This document shows, piece after piece, positions 54,728-63,418 of a stretch of 64,000 nt of DNA (its first letter is position 1; every line of letters begins with the position of its first letter). The notes beneath the pieces were generated by a model. The model ran no database searches. It was given only the letters and a program-made list of their open reading frames with translations, and was not told where the DNA came from. The stretch is taken from NCBI RefSeq assembly GCF_013607875.1, contig NZ_VDES01000001.1:1222073-1286072 (forward strand), given 5' to 3'. A program made the position numbers and the translations under genes. The stretch comes from Blastomonas ursincola. Its GTDB lineage: Bacteria > Pseudomonadota > Alphaproteobacteria > Sphingomonadales > Sphingomonadaceae.

Positions 54728-56268
54728 GCCTGTACCGGCTGGACGCCATGGGTGTGACCATCGACGGGCGCGATCTGGTGCGCGGGGTTTCGCTCGAGAT
54801 TGCGCCCGGAGAATGCGTCGCGCTGGCGGGTGCATCGGGATCGGGCAAGAGCCTGACCAGCCTGACGCCTTTCGGGCTTTCCGCCGGGACGATCACCGGA
54901 TCGGCGATGCTGGAAGGGCAGGAGCTGGCGGGGCTCGACGAGGCGGACCTGCGAAAGGTGCGGCGCGCGTCGGTCGGCTTCGTGTTCCAGCAGCCGCTCA
55001 CCGCGCTGACCCCGCACCGCACTGCGGCGCAGCACCTCACCGAAAGCGCAATGCAGGCGGGGGGAGCGCGTCCGGACCGGAACACGCTGGTCGCGATGCT
55101 GGACGCGGTCGGCCTGGCCGATCCGGCGATCAAGTTGAGGCGTTATCCGCACCAGCTTTCGGGCGGCGAGCGCCAGCGGCTGATGATCGCCTGCGCCATC
55201 GCGCATCGCCCGAAACTGCTGATCGCCGACGAGCCGGTGTCCGCGCTCGATGCGCATCTGCGTGCCGAGATCATGGCACTACTGACGCGGCTGCGGCGCG
55301 AGACCGGCATGGGGCTGCTGCTGGTCAGCCACGATCTCGCCTCGCTCGAACATCATGCCGACCGGGTGCTGGTGATGCAGGGCGGCCAGGTGGTGGAGGC
55401 TGGCGCGGCGCAGGCCATCGCACGCGCGCCACAGCACGCTTACAGTCAGGCGCTTTGGGCGGCGACGCCCAGCCTGAATGCCGCGCTACCCGACGACCTG
55501 CATGTGCCGGGCGCGCCGCTGGTCGAGGCGCAAGACCTCACCGTGCGTTTTGCCGGGAATGGCCTTTTCACGCGGCCCGTGATCGCCGTCGATGCGGTGG
55601 ACCTGACTGTGCATCAGGGCGAGGCGGTGGCGCTGATCGGCGGCTCGGGCTCGGGCAAGTCCACCATCGGCCGCGCGATTGCCGGGCTGGGGCCAGTCAG
55701 CGCGGGTGCGATGCTGTGGAAGGGCGCGCCGCTACCCGCGCGCCGCAGTCGCGAGCAGCGGCGAATGATACAACCGGTGTTCCAGGACCCGGTCGCCAGC
55801 CTCGATCCGCGCTGGCGCGTGTCCGACATCATCGCCGAACCCTTGGTGCATCTGCGTCCCGACCTGACGAGTTGGGGCCGCGCCGGGCTGGTCAAGAAGG
55901 CGCTGCAGATGGTTGAGCTGGATGGCGCGCTAGCTGACCGGACACCGGCGGGGCTGTCGGGTGGCCAGGCGCAGCGCGTCGCCATCGCCCGCGCGCTGGT
56001 GGCCGAGCCCCAGATGCTGGTGCTCGACGAGGCTACCTCGGCGCTCGACCCGTTGGTGGCCGTGCAGATCGTCGCGCTGCTGAAGCGACTGCAGCGCGAT
56101 CAGGGGATCGCGATGCTCGTCATCACGCACGATCTCGCGCTGGCGGCGCAATTCTGCCACCGCGCTGCCGTGCTCGAAGCGGGGCGTATCGTCGAGCAGG
56201 GGCCGATGGCGCAGCTCATCGCCGAGCCTCAGGCCGCGATGACCATAAAGCTGGTGGCCGCAAGCTGA
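54724..56268 (+). CDS. Fused ABC transporter ATP-binding protein (OppD-OppF fusion)
   Basis: The 514-residue protein holds two complete ATPase domains. The first has Walker A GASGSGKS near 36, signature LSGGERQRLMIACAIA and Walker B LLIADEPVSALDA. The second has Walker A GGSGSGKS near 306, signature LSGGQAQRVAIARALV and Walker B MLVLDEATSALDP. In most bacteria these are separate oppD and oppF genes. It should power the two permeases by ATP hydrolysis at the inner membrane face. Both halves look catalytically intact. Confidence 0.92.
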   Translation: MSLYRLDAMGVTIDGRDLVRGVSLEIAPGECVALAGASGSGKSLTSLTPFGLSAGTITGSAMLEGQELAGLDEADLRKVRRASVGFVFQQPLTALTPHRTAAQHLTESAMQAGGARPDRNTLVAMLDAVGLADPAIKLRRYPHQLSGGERQRLMIACAIAHRPKLLIADEPVSALDAHLRAEIMALLTRLRRETGMGLLLVSHDLASLEHHADRVLVMQGGQVVEAGAAQAIARAPQHAYSQALWAATPSLNAALPDDLHVPGAPLVEAQDLTVRFAGNGLFTRPVIAVDAVDLTVHQGEAVALIGGSGSGKSTIGRAIAGLGPVSAGAMLWKGAPLPARRSREQRRMIQPVFQDPVASLDPRWRVSDIIAEPLVHLRPDLTSWGRAGLVKKALQMVELDGALADRTPAGLSGGQAQRVAIARALVAEPQMLVLDEATSALDPLVAVQIVALLKRLQRDQGIAMLVITHDLALAAQFCHRAAVLEAGRIVEQGPMAQLIAEPQAAMTIKLVAAS

Positions 56269-56313
56269 CGCTTACGGCCACCTCCCCCTTTATGTCGAGC
56301 GAACCGGCGCGCT

Positions 56314-58680
56314 TCAGAACTTGACGGCGGCGGTCACGAACACCTGACGCGGATTGCCGTAGAACGCGGTCGCAACGCCTTCGGTACCCAGCGTGGGGAT
56401 GAGATTGCCCGCCGCGTTGCGCGTCGGCGTGCCATCGGGCGCGGTCGCGAGGAACTGATAGCCCGACGTGATATACTGCTTGTCCAGAATGTTCTTGGCG
56501 TTGAGGCCGAAGCTGAACCGGTCCTCGTCGTCGCGCCAGATCAGCGAGGCATCCCAGAGCGCATAGCCGGGCTGATCGAGGAACGGGCTGGGCGTTTCGA
56601 ACTGGAAGGTCTTGCTGCGATAGCTGACCGTGGTCGAAGCGGTGATGTTGCCCGAAAAGGCCGGGAAGACACCCGAGAAGGTGCCCGACATCGTCCATTT
56701 CGGCGTGTTCTGGATACGACGCAGATTGGCGACGTCGATGTTGCGCGCATCGATGAAGCGCTTGTACTCGCCATCGATATAGCCGAGCGTCGCGTTGAAG
56801 CTCAGGAACGAGCCCGAGCCTGCGAATTCGCGCGCGAACACGGCATTGCCTTCGAACTCGATACCCTTGAACTCGGCCTTGCCGGCATTGGTGGTGACGC
56901 CGATAAAGGTGTCGTTGACGCCGTCGCCGTTAGAGTCGAAGCCGGCGGAACCGGGCACCTGGACGTTGGTGTAATCGGCATAGAAACCGGTCAGCGCCAG
57001 GTTGATGGCATTGTCGGCAAAGCTGCCCTTCCAGCCCAGCTCATAGCTGTCGACCGTTTCGGGCTCGAAGCTCAGGAAGTCGAAGATTTCCTGCTGGCTG
57101 CGCACGCCATCGCGGTTGGTATCGGGCGCGGCGGTCGAAAGCCCGCGCGGGTCGAAGCCGCCGCCCTTGAAGCCCTGCGAATAGCCGGCGAAGAACAGAT
57201 GGTCCTCGTTCGGCTTGAAGCTCAGCGAGGCGCGCGGGTTGAAATCGGTAAAGCGTGCCTCGCCGTTGAAGTTCGACGTGGTCGCCAGCACCACCGGCGT
57301 ACCGCCGAACTCGGCAGAGCGGCCCAGCTTGGTCTGGCGCAGAATGGTCGAGTTGCGCTTGTCTACCGTGTAACGGCCGCCTAGCGACAGCGAGAGCTGA
57401 TCGGTGAAATCATAGGTGAAATCGCCGAACACCGACCAGGTATCGGTGCGCACATCACCCGCGGTGAAGGCGTTCAGGTTGTTCAGCGTGGTGAACAGCA
57501 GCACGTCGAACGCGGTCGAGGCCTTGGCATCGAGATAATAGAATCCGACCAGACCCTTGAGGCGCTCGCCTTCGTACAGCAGCTGGAATTCCTGGCTGAC
57601 CTGCTCGTTGCGATAGACTGCGGGCACATCGACATCGATCGCGGGCAGCGCGTCGAAATCGATCGGGGTGAAGCTGTCATCCTTGCGCCAGGCGCTGATC
57701 GAACGCAGCGTCAGATTGTCGGTGAGCTCGGCGGAGATGTTCATCGCGAGACCATAGGCCTCGATATCCTGCCGCGGATTGTTGAGGCCCGCGCGGGTGT
57801 CATAGACATCGTTCAGCACCGGCGTACCGCTGCGGATGCCGGGGATCAGGCGATGGCCGTTGCGCGGATCGGACTTGTCGCGGGTATAATCGCCCGAGAT
57901 GCGGATCAGCACCGGCGCGCCATAACCGCCGATTTCCAACGTGCCGCGCCCTGCCCAGACATCGCGGTTATAGTTTTCGAGCCCGCGGATGTTGAGATTG
58001 TCGCCGAAGCCGCCGCGCGACAGCCGCGCCAGCGTGCCGCCGACGCGGACGATATCGCCGAGCGGTGCGGACACGGTGACCACGCCTTCGGCCTGGTCAT
58101 AGGTGCCATAGGTGCCGCGAAGCTTCAGGCTGAAATCCTGCGGCAGCATCTTGGTGACATATTTGACCGCACCGCCGATGGTGTTGCGGCCATAGAGCGT
58201 GCCCTGCGGTCCGCGCAGCACCTCGATCCGCTCGACTTCGTAAATGTCGAGCACCGCCGCCTGCGGGCGATTGAGATACACGTCGTCCAGATAGATGCCG
58301 ACGCCCGCCTCGAAGCCGGGAACCGGGTCCTGCTGGCCCACGCCGCGGATGAAGGCGGTGAGCGTCGAGTTGGTGCCGCGCGAGTTTTCGAGCGTGGTGT
58401 TGGGCGTGATCTGCGAGATGTCGGTGATGTCGAGCGCGCCCTGGTTTTCCAGCCGCTCGGCGGAAAAAGCGCTGATCGCGATCGGAACGTCCTGCAGGTT
58501 TTCTGCCCGGCGACGGGCGGTAACGACGATCACGCTACCGTCATCGGCGGTGGTCGCTTCCTGTTCCTGCGCTTCCTGCGCGATCGCGACAGGAGCAAGT
58601 GCCGTAAGAGCTGCGGCGGCGACGCCCAGCGCGAGCGCAGTGCGCGTGGCGGCGAAACGGGTGAACCCGAAAACGGACAT
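56314..58680 (-). CDS. TonB-dependent receptor with TetR-controlled promoter
   Basis: The 788-residue receptor starts at 58680 after GGGAGGAAG. It has a signal peptide ending APVAIAQ, a TonB box region SVIVVTARRRAEN and a plug (LTAFIRGVGQQDPVPGFEAG, then VLRGPQGTLYGRNTIGGAVK). The barrel ends RQVFVTAAVKF. This plug type is the sphingomonad group often found with catabolic genes for aromatics, terpenes or other organic compounds. A TetR gene is divergent, with a palindromic operator in between, so expression is likely ligand-induced. It is convergent with the opp-type operon, which may transport a related molecule, though this is only a guess. Confidence 0.93.
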   Translation of the reverse strand: MSVFGFTRFAATRTALALGVAAAALTALAPVAIAQEAQEQEATTADDGSVIVVTARRRAENLQDVPIAISAFSAERLENQGALDITDISQITPNTTLENSRGTNSTLTAFIRGVGQQDPVPGFEAGVGIYLDDVYLNRPQAAVLDIYEVERIEVLRGPQGTLYGRNTIGGAVKYVTKMLPQDFSLKLRGTYGTYDQAEGVVTVSAPLGDIVRVGGTLARLSRGGFGDNLNIRGLENYNRDVWAGRGTLEIGGYGAPVLIRISGDYTRDKSDPRNGHRLIPGIRSGTPVLNDVYDTRAGLNNPRQDIEAYGLAMNISAELTDNLTLRSISAWRKDDSFTPIDFDALPAIDVDVPAVYRNEQVSQEFQLLYEGERLKGLVGFYYLDAKASTAFDVLLFTTLNNLNAFTAGDVRTDTWSVFGDFTYDFTDQLSLSLGGRYTVDKRNSTILRQTKLGRSAEFGGTPVVLATTSNFNGEARFTDFNPRASLSFKPNEDHLFFAGYSQGFKGGGFDPRGLSTAAPDTNRDGVRSQQEIFDFLSFEPETVDSYELGWKGSFADNAINLALTGFYADYTNVQVPGSAGFDSNGDGVNDTFIGVTTNAGKAEFKGIEFEGNAVFAREFAGSGSFLSFNATLGYIDGEYKRFIDARNIDVANLRRIQNTPKWTMSGTFSGVFPAFSGNITASTTVSYRSKTFQFETPSPFLDQPGYALWDASLIWRDDEDRFSFGLNAKNILDKQYITSGYQFLATAPDGTPTRNAAGNLIPTLGTEGVATAFYGNPRQVFVTAAVKF

Positions 58681-58770
58681 GAACTTCCTCCCTGCATCCT
58701 GACCTGTTCGCGGTGCACCGGTTCGTCTCACTGACCGGCCTTGCGCAGAACGTGTTTGTCCATTAGTGAA

Positions 58771-58790
58771 AGTTGAACCAGCTTTCAACT
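58771..58790. promoter_or_regulatory. Palindromic operator between TonB receptor and TetR genes
   Basis: AGTTGAA at 58771-58777 and TTCAACT at 58784-58790 form a perfect inverted repeat around CCAGCT. It sits in the 194-base divergent region, 90 bases from the receptor start and 84 bases from the TetR start. Shape and place fit a TetR dimer site controlling both genes. Confidence 0.65.
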
Positions 58791-58874
58791 CTTATCGCAT
58801 GAGGGGAGACAGCGAGGGCAAAATCGGCCAGATGTGTTGCGCGCACGCATCATGTCCGGCAGCGGGAGTGGATC

Positions 58875-59522
58875 ATGGCGGCAAAACCATCGGCAGCGGA
58901 AGAACCGCCCGCGAACGCGGGCGCGGAAAGCGCGCGCCCGGACAAGACGCCGCGCACGGCGCGTGGCCGCGCGACGCTGCGCAAGCTGCTCGATGCGGCA
59001 GCGATCGAATTTGGCGAGCGCGGTTTTCACGAAGCCTCGATCAGCGGCATCACCCGGCGCGCGGGCACCGCGCTGGGCAGCTTCTACACTTATTTCGATT
59101 CGAAGGACGAAATCTTCCGCGCGCTGGTGCAGGACATGTCCGCCCAGGTCGGCAAGCATGCCGCCGCCGCGATGCAGGAGGCGAGCGGCGCGCTCGACCG
59201 CGAACGCGCGGCGCTTAAGGGATTTCTCGAATTCGCCCGCGAGCACAAGGAAATCTACCGGATCATCGACGAGGCCGAATTCGTCGATTCCGAGAGCTAT
59301 CGCGCGCATTATCAGGTGACCGCGACACGCATTCTCAGCCGCTTGCAGGCGGGCGCGGCAGCGGGCGAAATCCGCGGCGATGTCAGCGAGCTGCACGCCT
59401 GGGCAGTGATGGGAATGAACGTGTTCCTGGGCCTGCGCTACGGCATCTGGAACGAGGACATGACCCCGGACGCGATCGCCAGCGCCGCGAACGACTTCAT
59501 CACGCGGGGGCTGAAACCCTAG
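58875..59522 (+). CDS. TetR/AcrR family transcriptional regulator
   Basis: The 215-residue regulator has a 30-residue flexible N-terminus. The helix-turn-helix follows (LLDAAAIEFGERGFHEASIS near 38-57, then TALGSFYTYFDSKDEIFRAL near 65-84), and then the ligand domain with a YRIIDEAEFVDSESYRAHYQ segment typical of regulators of lipid or acyl-CoA related genes. It is divergent from the TonB receptor gene, and a clear palindrome stands between them. The likely role is to repress the receptor until its ligand or a metabolite is present. Confidence 0.93.
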   Translation: MAAKPSAAEEPPANAGAESARPDKTPRTARGRATLRKLLDAAAIEFGERGFHEASISGITRRAGTALGSFYTYFDSKDEIFRALVQDMSAQVGKHAAAAMQEASGALDRERAALKGFLEFAREHKEIYRIIDEAEFVDSESYRAHYQVTATRILSRLQAGAAAGEIRGDVSELHAWAVMGMNVFLGLRYGIWNEDMTPDAIASAANDFITRGLKP

Positions 59523-59541
59523 TCAACTCACAGCTCACGTT

Positions 59542-59620
59542 CGTCACCCCCGCGAACGCGGGGGTCCCGCTTTCAAGGCGAGCGAAGAAAGCGAGAATCC
59601 CGCGTTCGCGGGAATGATGG
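59542..59620. repeat. REP-like structured intergenic element (copy 3)
   Basis: CCCCCGCG-AA-CGCGGGGG stands at 59547-59564 and CCCGCG-TT-CGCGGG at 59599-59612, joined by TCCCGCTTTC and GAAAGCGAGAATCCC, which pair as an outer stem. Flanking words CGTCACC and GGAATGATGG match the copy at 9505-9588. It lies between two convergent genes (the TetR regulator and the UbiH-type gene). Confidence 0.65.
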
Positions 59621-59655
59621 GAAAGAGCTGACCTGGGCTCCCGAGGGCAAAGCTA

Positions 59656-60888
59656 TCAATCGCTCGCCATCAGCAGTTCGGGCAGGTCACCGCTCGTCCC
59701 CCGCGCCTCATCGATGATGAACCGCCGGATCAGCCCGGTACGCCCGACCAGCTGCATGCCGATGCGCCGCACCAGCGAGGGCGCCTTGCCCGGCAGGCCG
59801 TAGAGCCGGTTGAGCACATCGGTGGCCGAAGCCATCATCGCATTGTCGAGCATCCGCCATTGCTGGTACCGCTTGAGCTGCGCCAGATCGCCCGGATCGA
59901 GCCCCAGCCGCGCGCCCTCGCCCAGTACATCGGCGAGCGCCGCGACATCGCGCAGCCCCAGGTTCAGCCCCTGTCCCGCAATCGGGTGGATGATGTGCGC
60001 GCTATCGCCCACCAGCGCGATGCGCGGAGCGACCATGTCGCTCGCCTGGCACAGGGTCAGCGGCCAGCTGCTGCGCGGGGCGATGGGCGTGATTGCCCCA
60101 AGAAACCCACCGCTCGCCTCGGTCAGCGCCCCCCCGAAGGCGCGGTCGGACAGCGAGGTCCAGGCATCAGCCTTGCCCTCGGGCACCGTCCAGACGATCG
60201 AGGCCATCGCACGGCCCTCGTCATCGTCGTTGAGCGGCAGGATGGCAAGCGGACCATCGGGATAGAAAATCTCGAACGCGGTGTTCTGATGCGATTTTTC
60301 CAGCGTCACGGCGGTAACAATGCCGCGTTGGCGATAGGACCATTGGCTGAGACCAATCCCGGCCAGATCGCGCGTCGGCGATACGCGCCCTTCCGCGCCG
60401 ACCAGCAGCGATGCGGTGAACACGCGTCCATCGGCCAGCGTGATCGTCGCGCGGTGCGCATCGACTGCGCGGTGCGCGACTTCGGCCGCCATGATCAGGT
60501 CGATATCGGAATCGGCGCTCGCGGCCTGATAGAGCGCGGCGCGCAACAGGCTGTTGGGCAGCATCACGCCCATGCCGTCAACCCCGGCATCGAAATCGAG
60601 CGAACCCCGGCGCAGGCCATCGCTGACCGCGATCCGGTCGATCGGACAGGCATCGCGCCACAGGCTGTTGGCCAGCCCGAGATTCTGCAGCATCTGCCAG
60701 CTGGTCGAAGCGAGCGCCGAGGCGCGGCCATCGAACGCGGTATCGGCCAGCGTCTCGGGGGTGATCCGGTCGATCACCCGGACGCTGAGACCATGCCGCG
60801 CGACCGCCAGCGCGAGCGAAATCCCCGCCGGTCCTGCGCCCATGATGAGGATGTCGCTGTGGTTGCCCAAGGTGATGCTGCCTGTCAT
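59656..60888 (-). CDS. UbiH/UbiF/COQ6 family FAD-dependent hydroxylase
   Basis: The 410-residue flavoprotein opens after a short lead with SDILIMGAGPAGISLALAVA, the FAD-binding motif. It carries the second motif LVGAEGRVSPTRDLAGIG and the DG-type third motif RIALVGDSAHIIHPIAGQGL followed by NLGLRDVAAL, the signature of ubiquinone ring hydroxylases. It probably puts a hydroxyl group on the ubiquinone precursor ring in the membrane-bound Coq/Ubi complex. Which ring carbon is served cannot be told. The start at 60888 fits the family; the longer frame runs into the divergent ftsK promoter region. Confidence 0.9.
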   Translation of the reverse strand: MTGSITLGNHSDILIMGAGPAGISLALAVARHGLSVRVIDRITPETLADTAFDGRASALASTSWQMLQNLGLANSLWRDACPIDRIAVSDGLRRGSLDFDAGVDGMGVMLPNSLLRAALYQAASADSDIDLIMAAEVAHRAVDAHRATITLADGRVFTASLLVGAEGRVSPTRDLAGIGLSQWSYRQRGIVTAVTLEKSHQNTAFEIFYPDGPLAILPLNDDDEGRAMASIVWTVPEGKADAWTSLSDRAFGGALTEASGGFLGAITPIAPRSSWPLTLCQASDMVAPRIALVGDSAHIIHPIAGQGLNLGLRDVAALADVLGEGARLGLDPGDLAQLKRYQQWRMLDNAMMASATDVLNRLYGLPGKAPSLVRRIGMQLVGRTGLIRRFIIDEARGTSGDLPELLMASD

Positions 60889-61027
60889 GCTGGCCAATGT
60901 AGGCGGTCTGCAGACGACTGAACAGGGGCTAGCTGCGCGGAGTCCGTACCAAGTCCTTGCTTGACGCGGAGTCCATGGTCTGCGCAAAATAGGCGGCATT
61001 TACCATATTGCCGGAGAATTCAAGGTT

Positions 61028-63364
61028 ATGGCCAGCCGCGCCGCCACCAGAAACGCGCCCGACTGGCGCGACCTGATGCGTCAGAGTCTGATGCGCAGCG
61101 GCAGCCTGATCCTGGCGCTGGTGCTGTTCGCGCTCGTCGCCTTCACCACCATCGCGCTGCTGACCTATCACCAGACCGACCCCTCATTCAACACGGCCGC
61201 AGGCGGCGGCGTCGACAACTGGATGGGCGCAAGCGGCGCGTGGATTGCCGATTTCATGCTGTTCCTGGGCGGGCCGGCGAGCGCGCTGCTGCTGCCGATC
61301 ACGGCGGTTCAGGCGCACCGGCTGTGGATCAACCAGCCGCTCGGCCACTGGCGCCGCTCGGTCATCGCGACGCTGCTCAGCATGCTGTTCCTGGCGATCG
61401 CGGCTGCGGTCCTGTTCGGTGAATCCGCGCCGCATTTCCCGGCTGGCCCAGGCGGCCTTTTTGGCATGATGGGCGCGCGGGGCATCCAGTTCCTTGCCGC
61501 CTTCCTGCCGCCTGCTGGCGCCTCCTGGGCGCTCTATGGCAGCGCTTCGCTGCTGGGGCTGGTCGGCGCGGCGCTTGGCTGGAAGGCGCTGGGTCTGGAG
61601 CGCGGGTTGCTGCGGATGCCGTCGATCAAGGTGAGCATGCCAGAAGCGCTGTTCCGCCGCCCGATCGGTCCGGTGATCGACGAAGATGAGCTCGATGCCC
61701 TTGACGATACGGTCGAGCCAAGCCGTCCGGCGCTGGCCGCACCGCGCAAGGAAGCCGTGCCCGACAACCGACCGCCGCCGGAAATCACTGAGCCCTCGCT
61801 GCGTCCGGCCAAGGCGCAGCTTGGCCCGAAGAGCAAGCAGGGCGACTTCTTCGGCCCCTATGAGCTGCCTTCGGTCGATCTGCTCGACCCGCCGCCGTCG
61901 AGCACAGGCCCCGCGCTGGACAAGATTGCCCTCGAGCGCAACGCCCGGCTGCTCGAGACCGTGCTGAGCGATTTCAACGTGAAGGGCGAGATCACGGCGG
62001 TGCGCCCCGGCCCGGTGGTCACCCGCTATGAGCTGCTGCCCGCGCCGGGCATCAAGGCCAACCGCGTCATCCAGCTCGCCGACGATATCGCGCGCAACAT
62101 GTCGGCGCGCTCGGCGCGCGTCGCGGCGATCCCGTGCCGCAAGGAGCTGGGCATCGAGCTGCCCAACCAGCATCGCGACGCCGTCGTGCTGCACGAGATG
62201 ATCGGATCGAGCCATTTTGCCGAGAATAGCGGCCAGCTGCCGGTCATCCTGGGCAAGAACATCTCGGGCGATCCGGTGATCGCCGACCTCGCGCCGATGC
62301 CGCACCTGCTGATCGCGGGCACCACCGGATCGGGCAAGTCGGTCGGCCTTAACGCGATGATCCTTTCGCTGCTTTACCGGATGACGCCGGAGACGCTGCG
62401 CATGATCATGATCGATCCCAAGATGCTTGAACTGTCGATCTATGACGACATTCCGCACCTTCTCTCTCCCGTGGTGACCGAGCCCGCAAAGGCGGTGCGC
62501 GCACTGAAATGGGCGGTGGAGCAAATGGAGGAGCGCTATCGGATGATGAGCGAGCTCAAGGTCCGCAGCCTCGTCAATTTCAACGACAAGGTGCGCGTCG
62601 CCAAGGCCAAGGGCCTGCCGCTGGGCGAAGAGGTCCAGACCGGCTGGGATCCGGTCAGCGGCCAACCGCAATACGAGAAGAAGCAGCTCGATTACGAGCC
62701 GATGCCGCAGATCGTGGTGATCGTCGACGAGCTGGCAGACCTGATGATGACGGCGGGCAAGGAGGTCGAATTCCTCATCCAGCGGCTCGCACAGAAGGCG
62801 CGTGCGGCGGGCATCCACCTGATCATGGCGACGCAGCGTCCTTCGGTCGACGTCATCACCGGCGTGATCAAGGCCAACCTGCCGACCCGCATCAGCTTCC
62901 ACGTCACCAGCAAGATCGATTCGCGCACCATCCTGGGCGAACAGGGCGCGGAGCAGCTGCTCGGCAAGGGCGACATGCTCTACATGTCCGGCGGCAAGCA
63001 GGTCGAGCGCGTGCACGGGCCCTTCGTCTCGGATGAGGAGGTGCGCCGTGTCGCCGACCACTGGCGCGGCCAGGGCCAGCCCGACTACATCCAGGCAGTG
63101 ACCGAGGAACCTGAGGACGGCGGCTTCGCGCTCGATGGCGCGAGCCTCGACGACAGCCCCGAGGAGCAGATGTACCGCGCCGCCTGCCAGATCGTGTTCG
63201 AGAGCCAGAAGGCCTCGACCAGCTGGCTGCAGCGGCAGTTGCGCATCGGCTATAACAGCGCCGCGCGACTGGTCGAACGAATGGAAGAGGACGGCTATAT
63301 CAGCGCGCCCAACCATGTCGGCCGGCGCGAGGTGTTCCGCGACAAGGACGGCAATCCGCTCTGA
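61028..63364 (+). CDS. ftsK: DNA translocase FtsK
   Basis: The 778-residue protein anchors at the division septum through four N-terminal membrane segments (about 25-190). A short linker rich in Pro, Asp and Glu (about 215-300) follows, and then the RecA-like motor: Walker A GTTGSGKSVGLNAM near 431, Walker B QIVVIVDELADLMMTAGK near 562 and the ATQRPSVDVITGVIKANLPT segment. The gamma winged helix (STSWLQRQLRIGYNSAARLV near 730) reads KOPS sites. The protein moves chromosome ends during division and activates XerCD. The linker is short, as in other alphaproteobacteria. Confidence 0.96.
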   Translation: MASRAATRNAPDWRDLMRQSLMRSGSLILALVLFALVAFTTIALLTYHQTDPSFNTAAGGGVDNWMGASGAWIADFMLFLGGPASALLLPITAVQAHRLWINQPLGHWRRSVIATLLSMLFLAIAAAVLFGESAPHFPAGPGGLFGMMGARGIQFLAAFLPPAGASWALYGSASLLGLVGAALGWKALGLERGLLRMPSIKVSMPEALFRRPIGPVIDEDELDALDDTVEPSRPALAAPRKEAVPDNRPPPEITEPSLRPAKAQLGPKSKQGDFFGPYELPSVDLLDPPPSSTGPALDKIALERNARLLETVLSDFNVKGEITAVRPGPVVTRYELLPAPGIKANRVIQLADDIARNMSARSARVAAIPCRKELGIELPNQHRDAVVLHEMIGSSHFAENSGQLPVILGKNISGDPVIADLAPMPHLLIAGTTGSGKSVGLNAMILSLLYRMTPETLRMIMIDPKMLELSIYDDIPHLLSPVVTEPAKAVRALKWAVEQMEERYRMMSELKVRSLVNFNDKVRVAKAKGLPLGEEVQTGWDPVSGQPQYEKKQLDYEPMPQIVVIVDELADLMMTAGKEVEFLIQRLAQKARAAGIHLIMATQRPSVDVITGVIKANLPTRISFHVTSKIDSRTILGEQGAEQLLGKGDMLYMSGGKQVERVHGPFVSDEEVRRVADHWRGQGQPDYIQAVTEEPEDGGFALDGASLDDSPEEQMYRAACQIVFESQKASTSWLQRQLRIGYNSAARLVERMEEDGYISAPNHVGRREVFRDKDGNPL

Positions 63365-63396
63365 TTGGGGTCGCTCTGATTGGGGCCGCTCTGACC
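63358..63396 (+). repeat. Short tandem repeat over the ftsK stop
   Basis: GCTCTGATTGGGGTC at 63358-63372 is followed by GCTCTGATTGGGGCC at 63373-63387 and the partial copy GCTCTGACC. The first copy contains the ftsK stop TGA. The 15-base unit is a multiple of three, so each copy repeats the same in-frame CTC TGA, giving spare stop codons. A small duplication, probably neutral. Confidence 0.7.
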
Positions 63397-63418
63397 TTCG
63401 AGCAACGGCCGGGCGGGA

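Noticed and set aside
60889-61027. Shared promoter with direct repeat GCGGAGTCC between ubiH-type gene and ftsK
   Set aside because: The repeat occurs twice, but I see no symmetric operator or well-spaced promoter boxes; kept only as a note.
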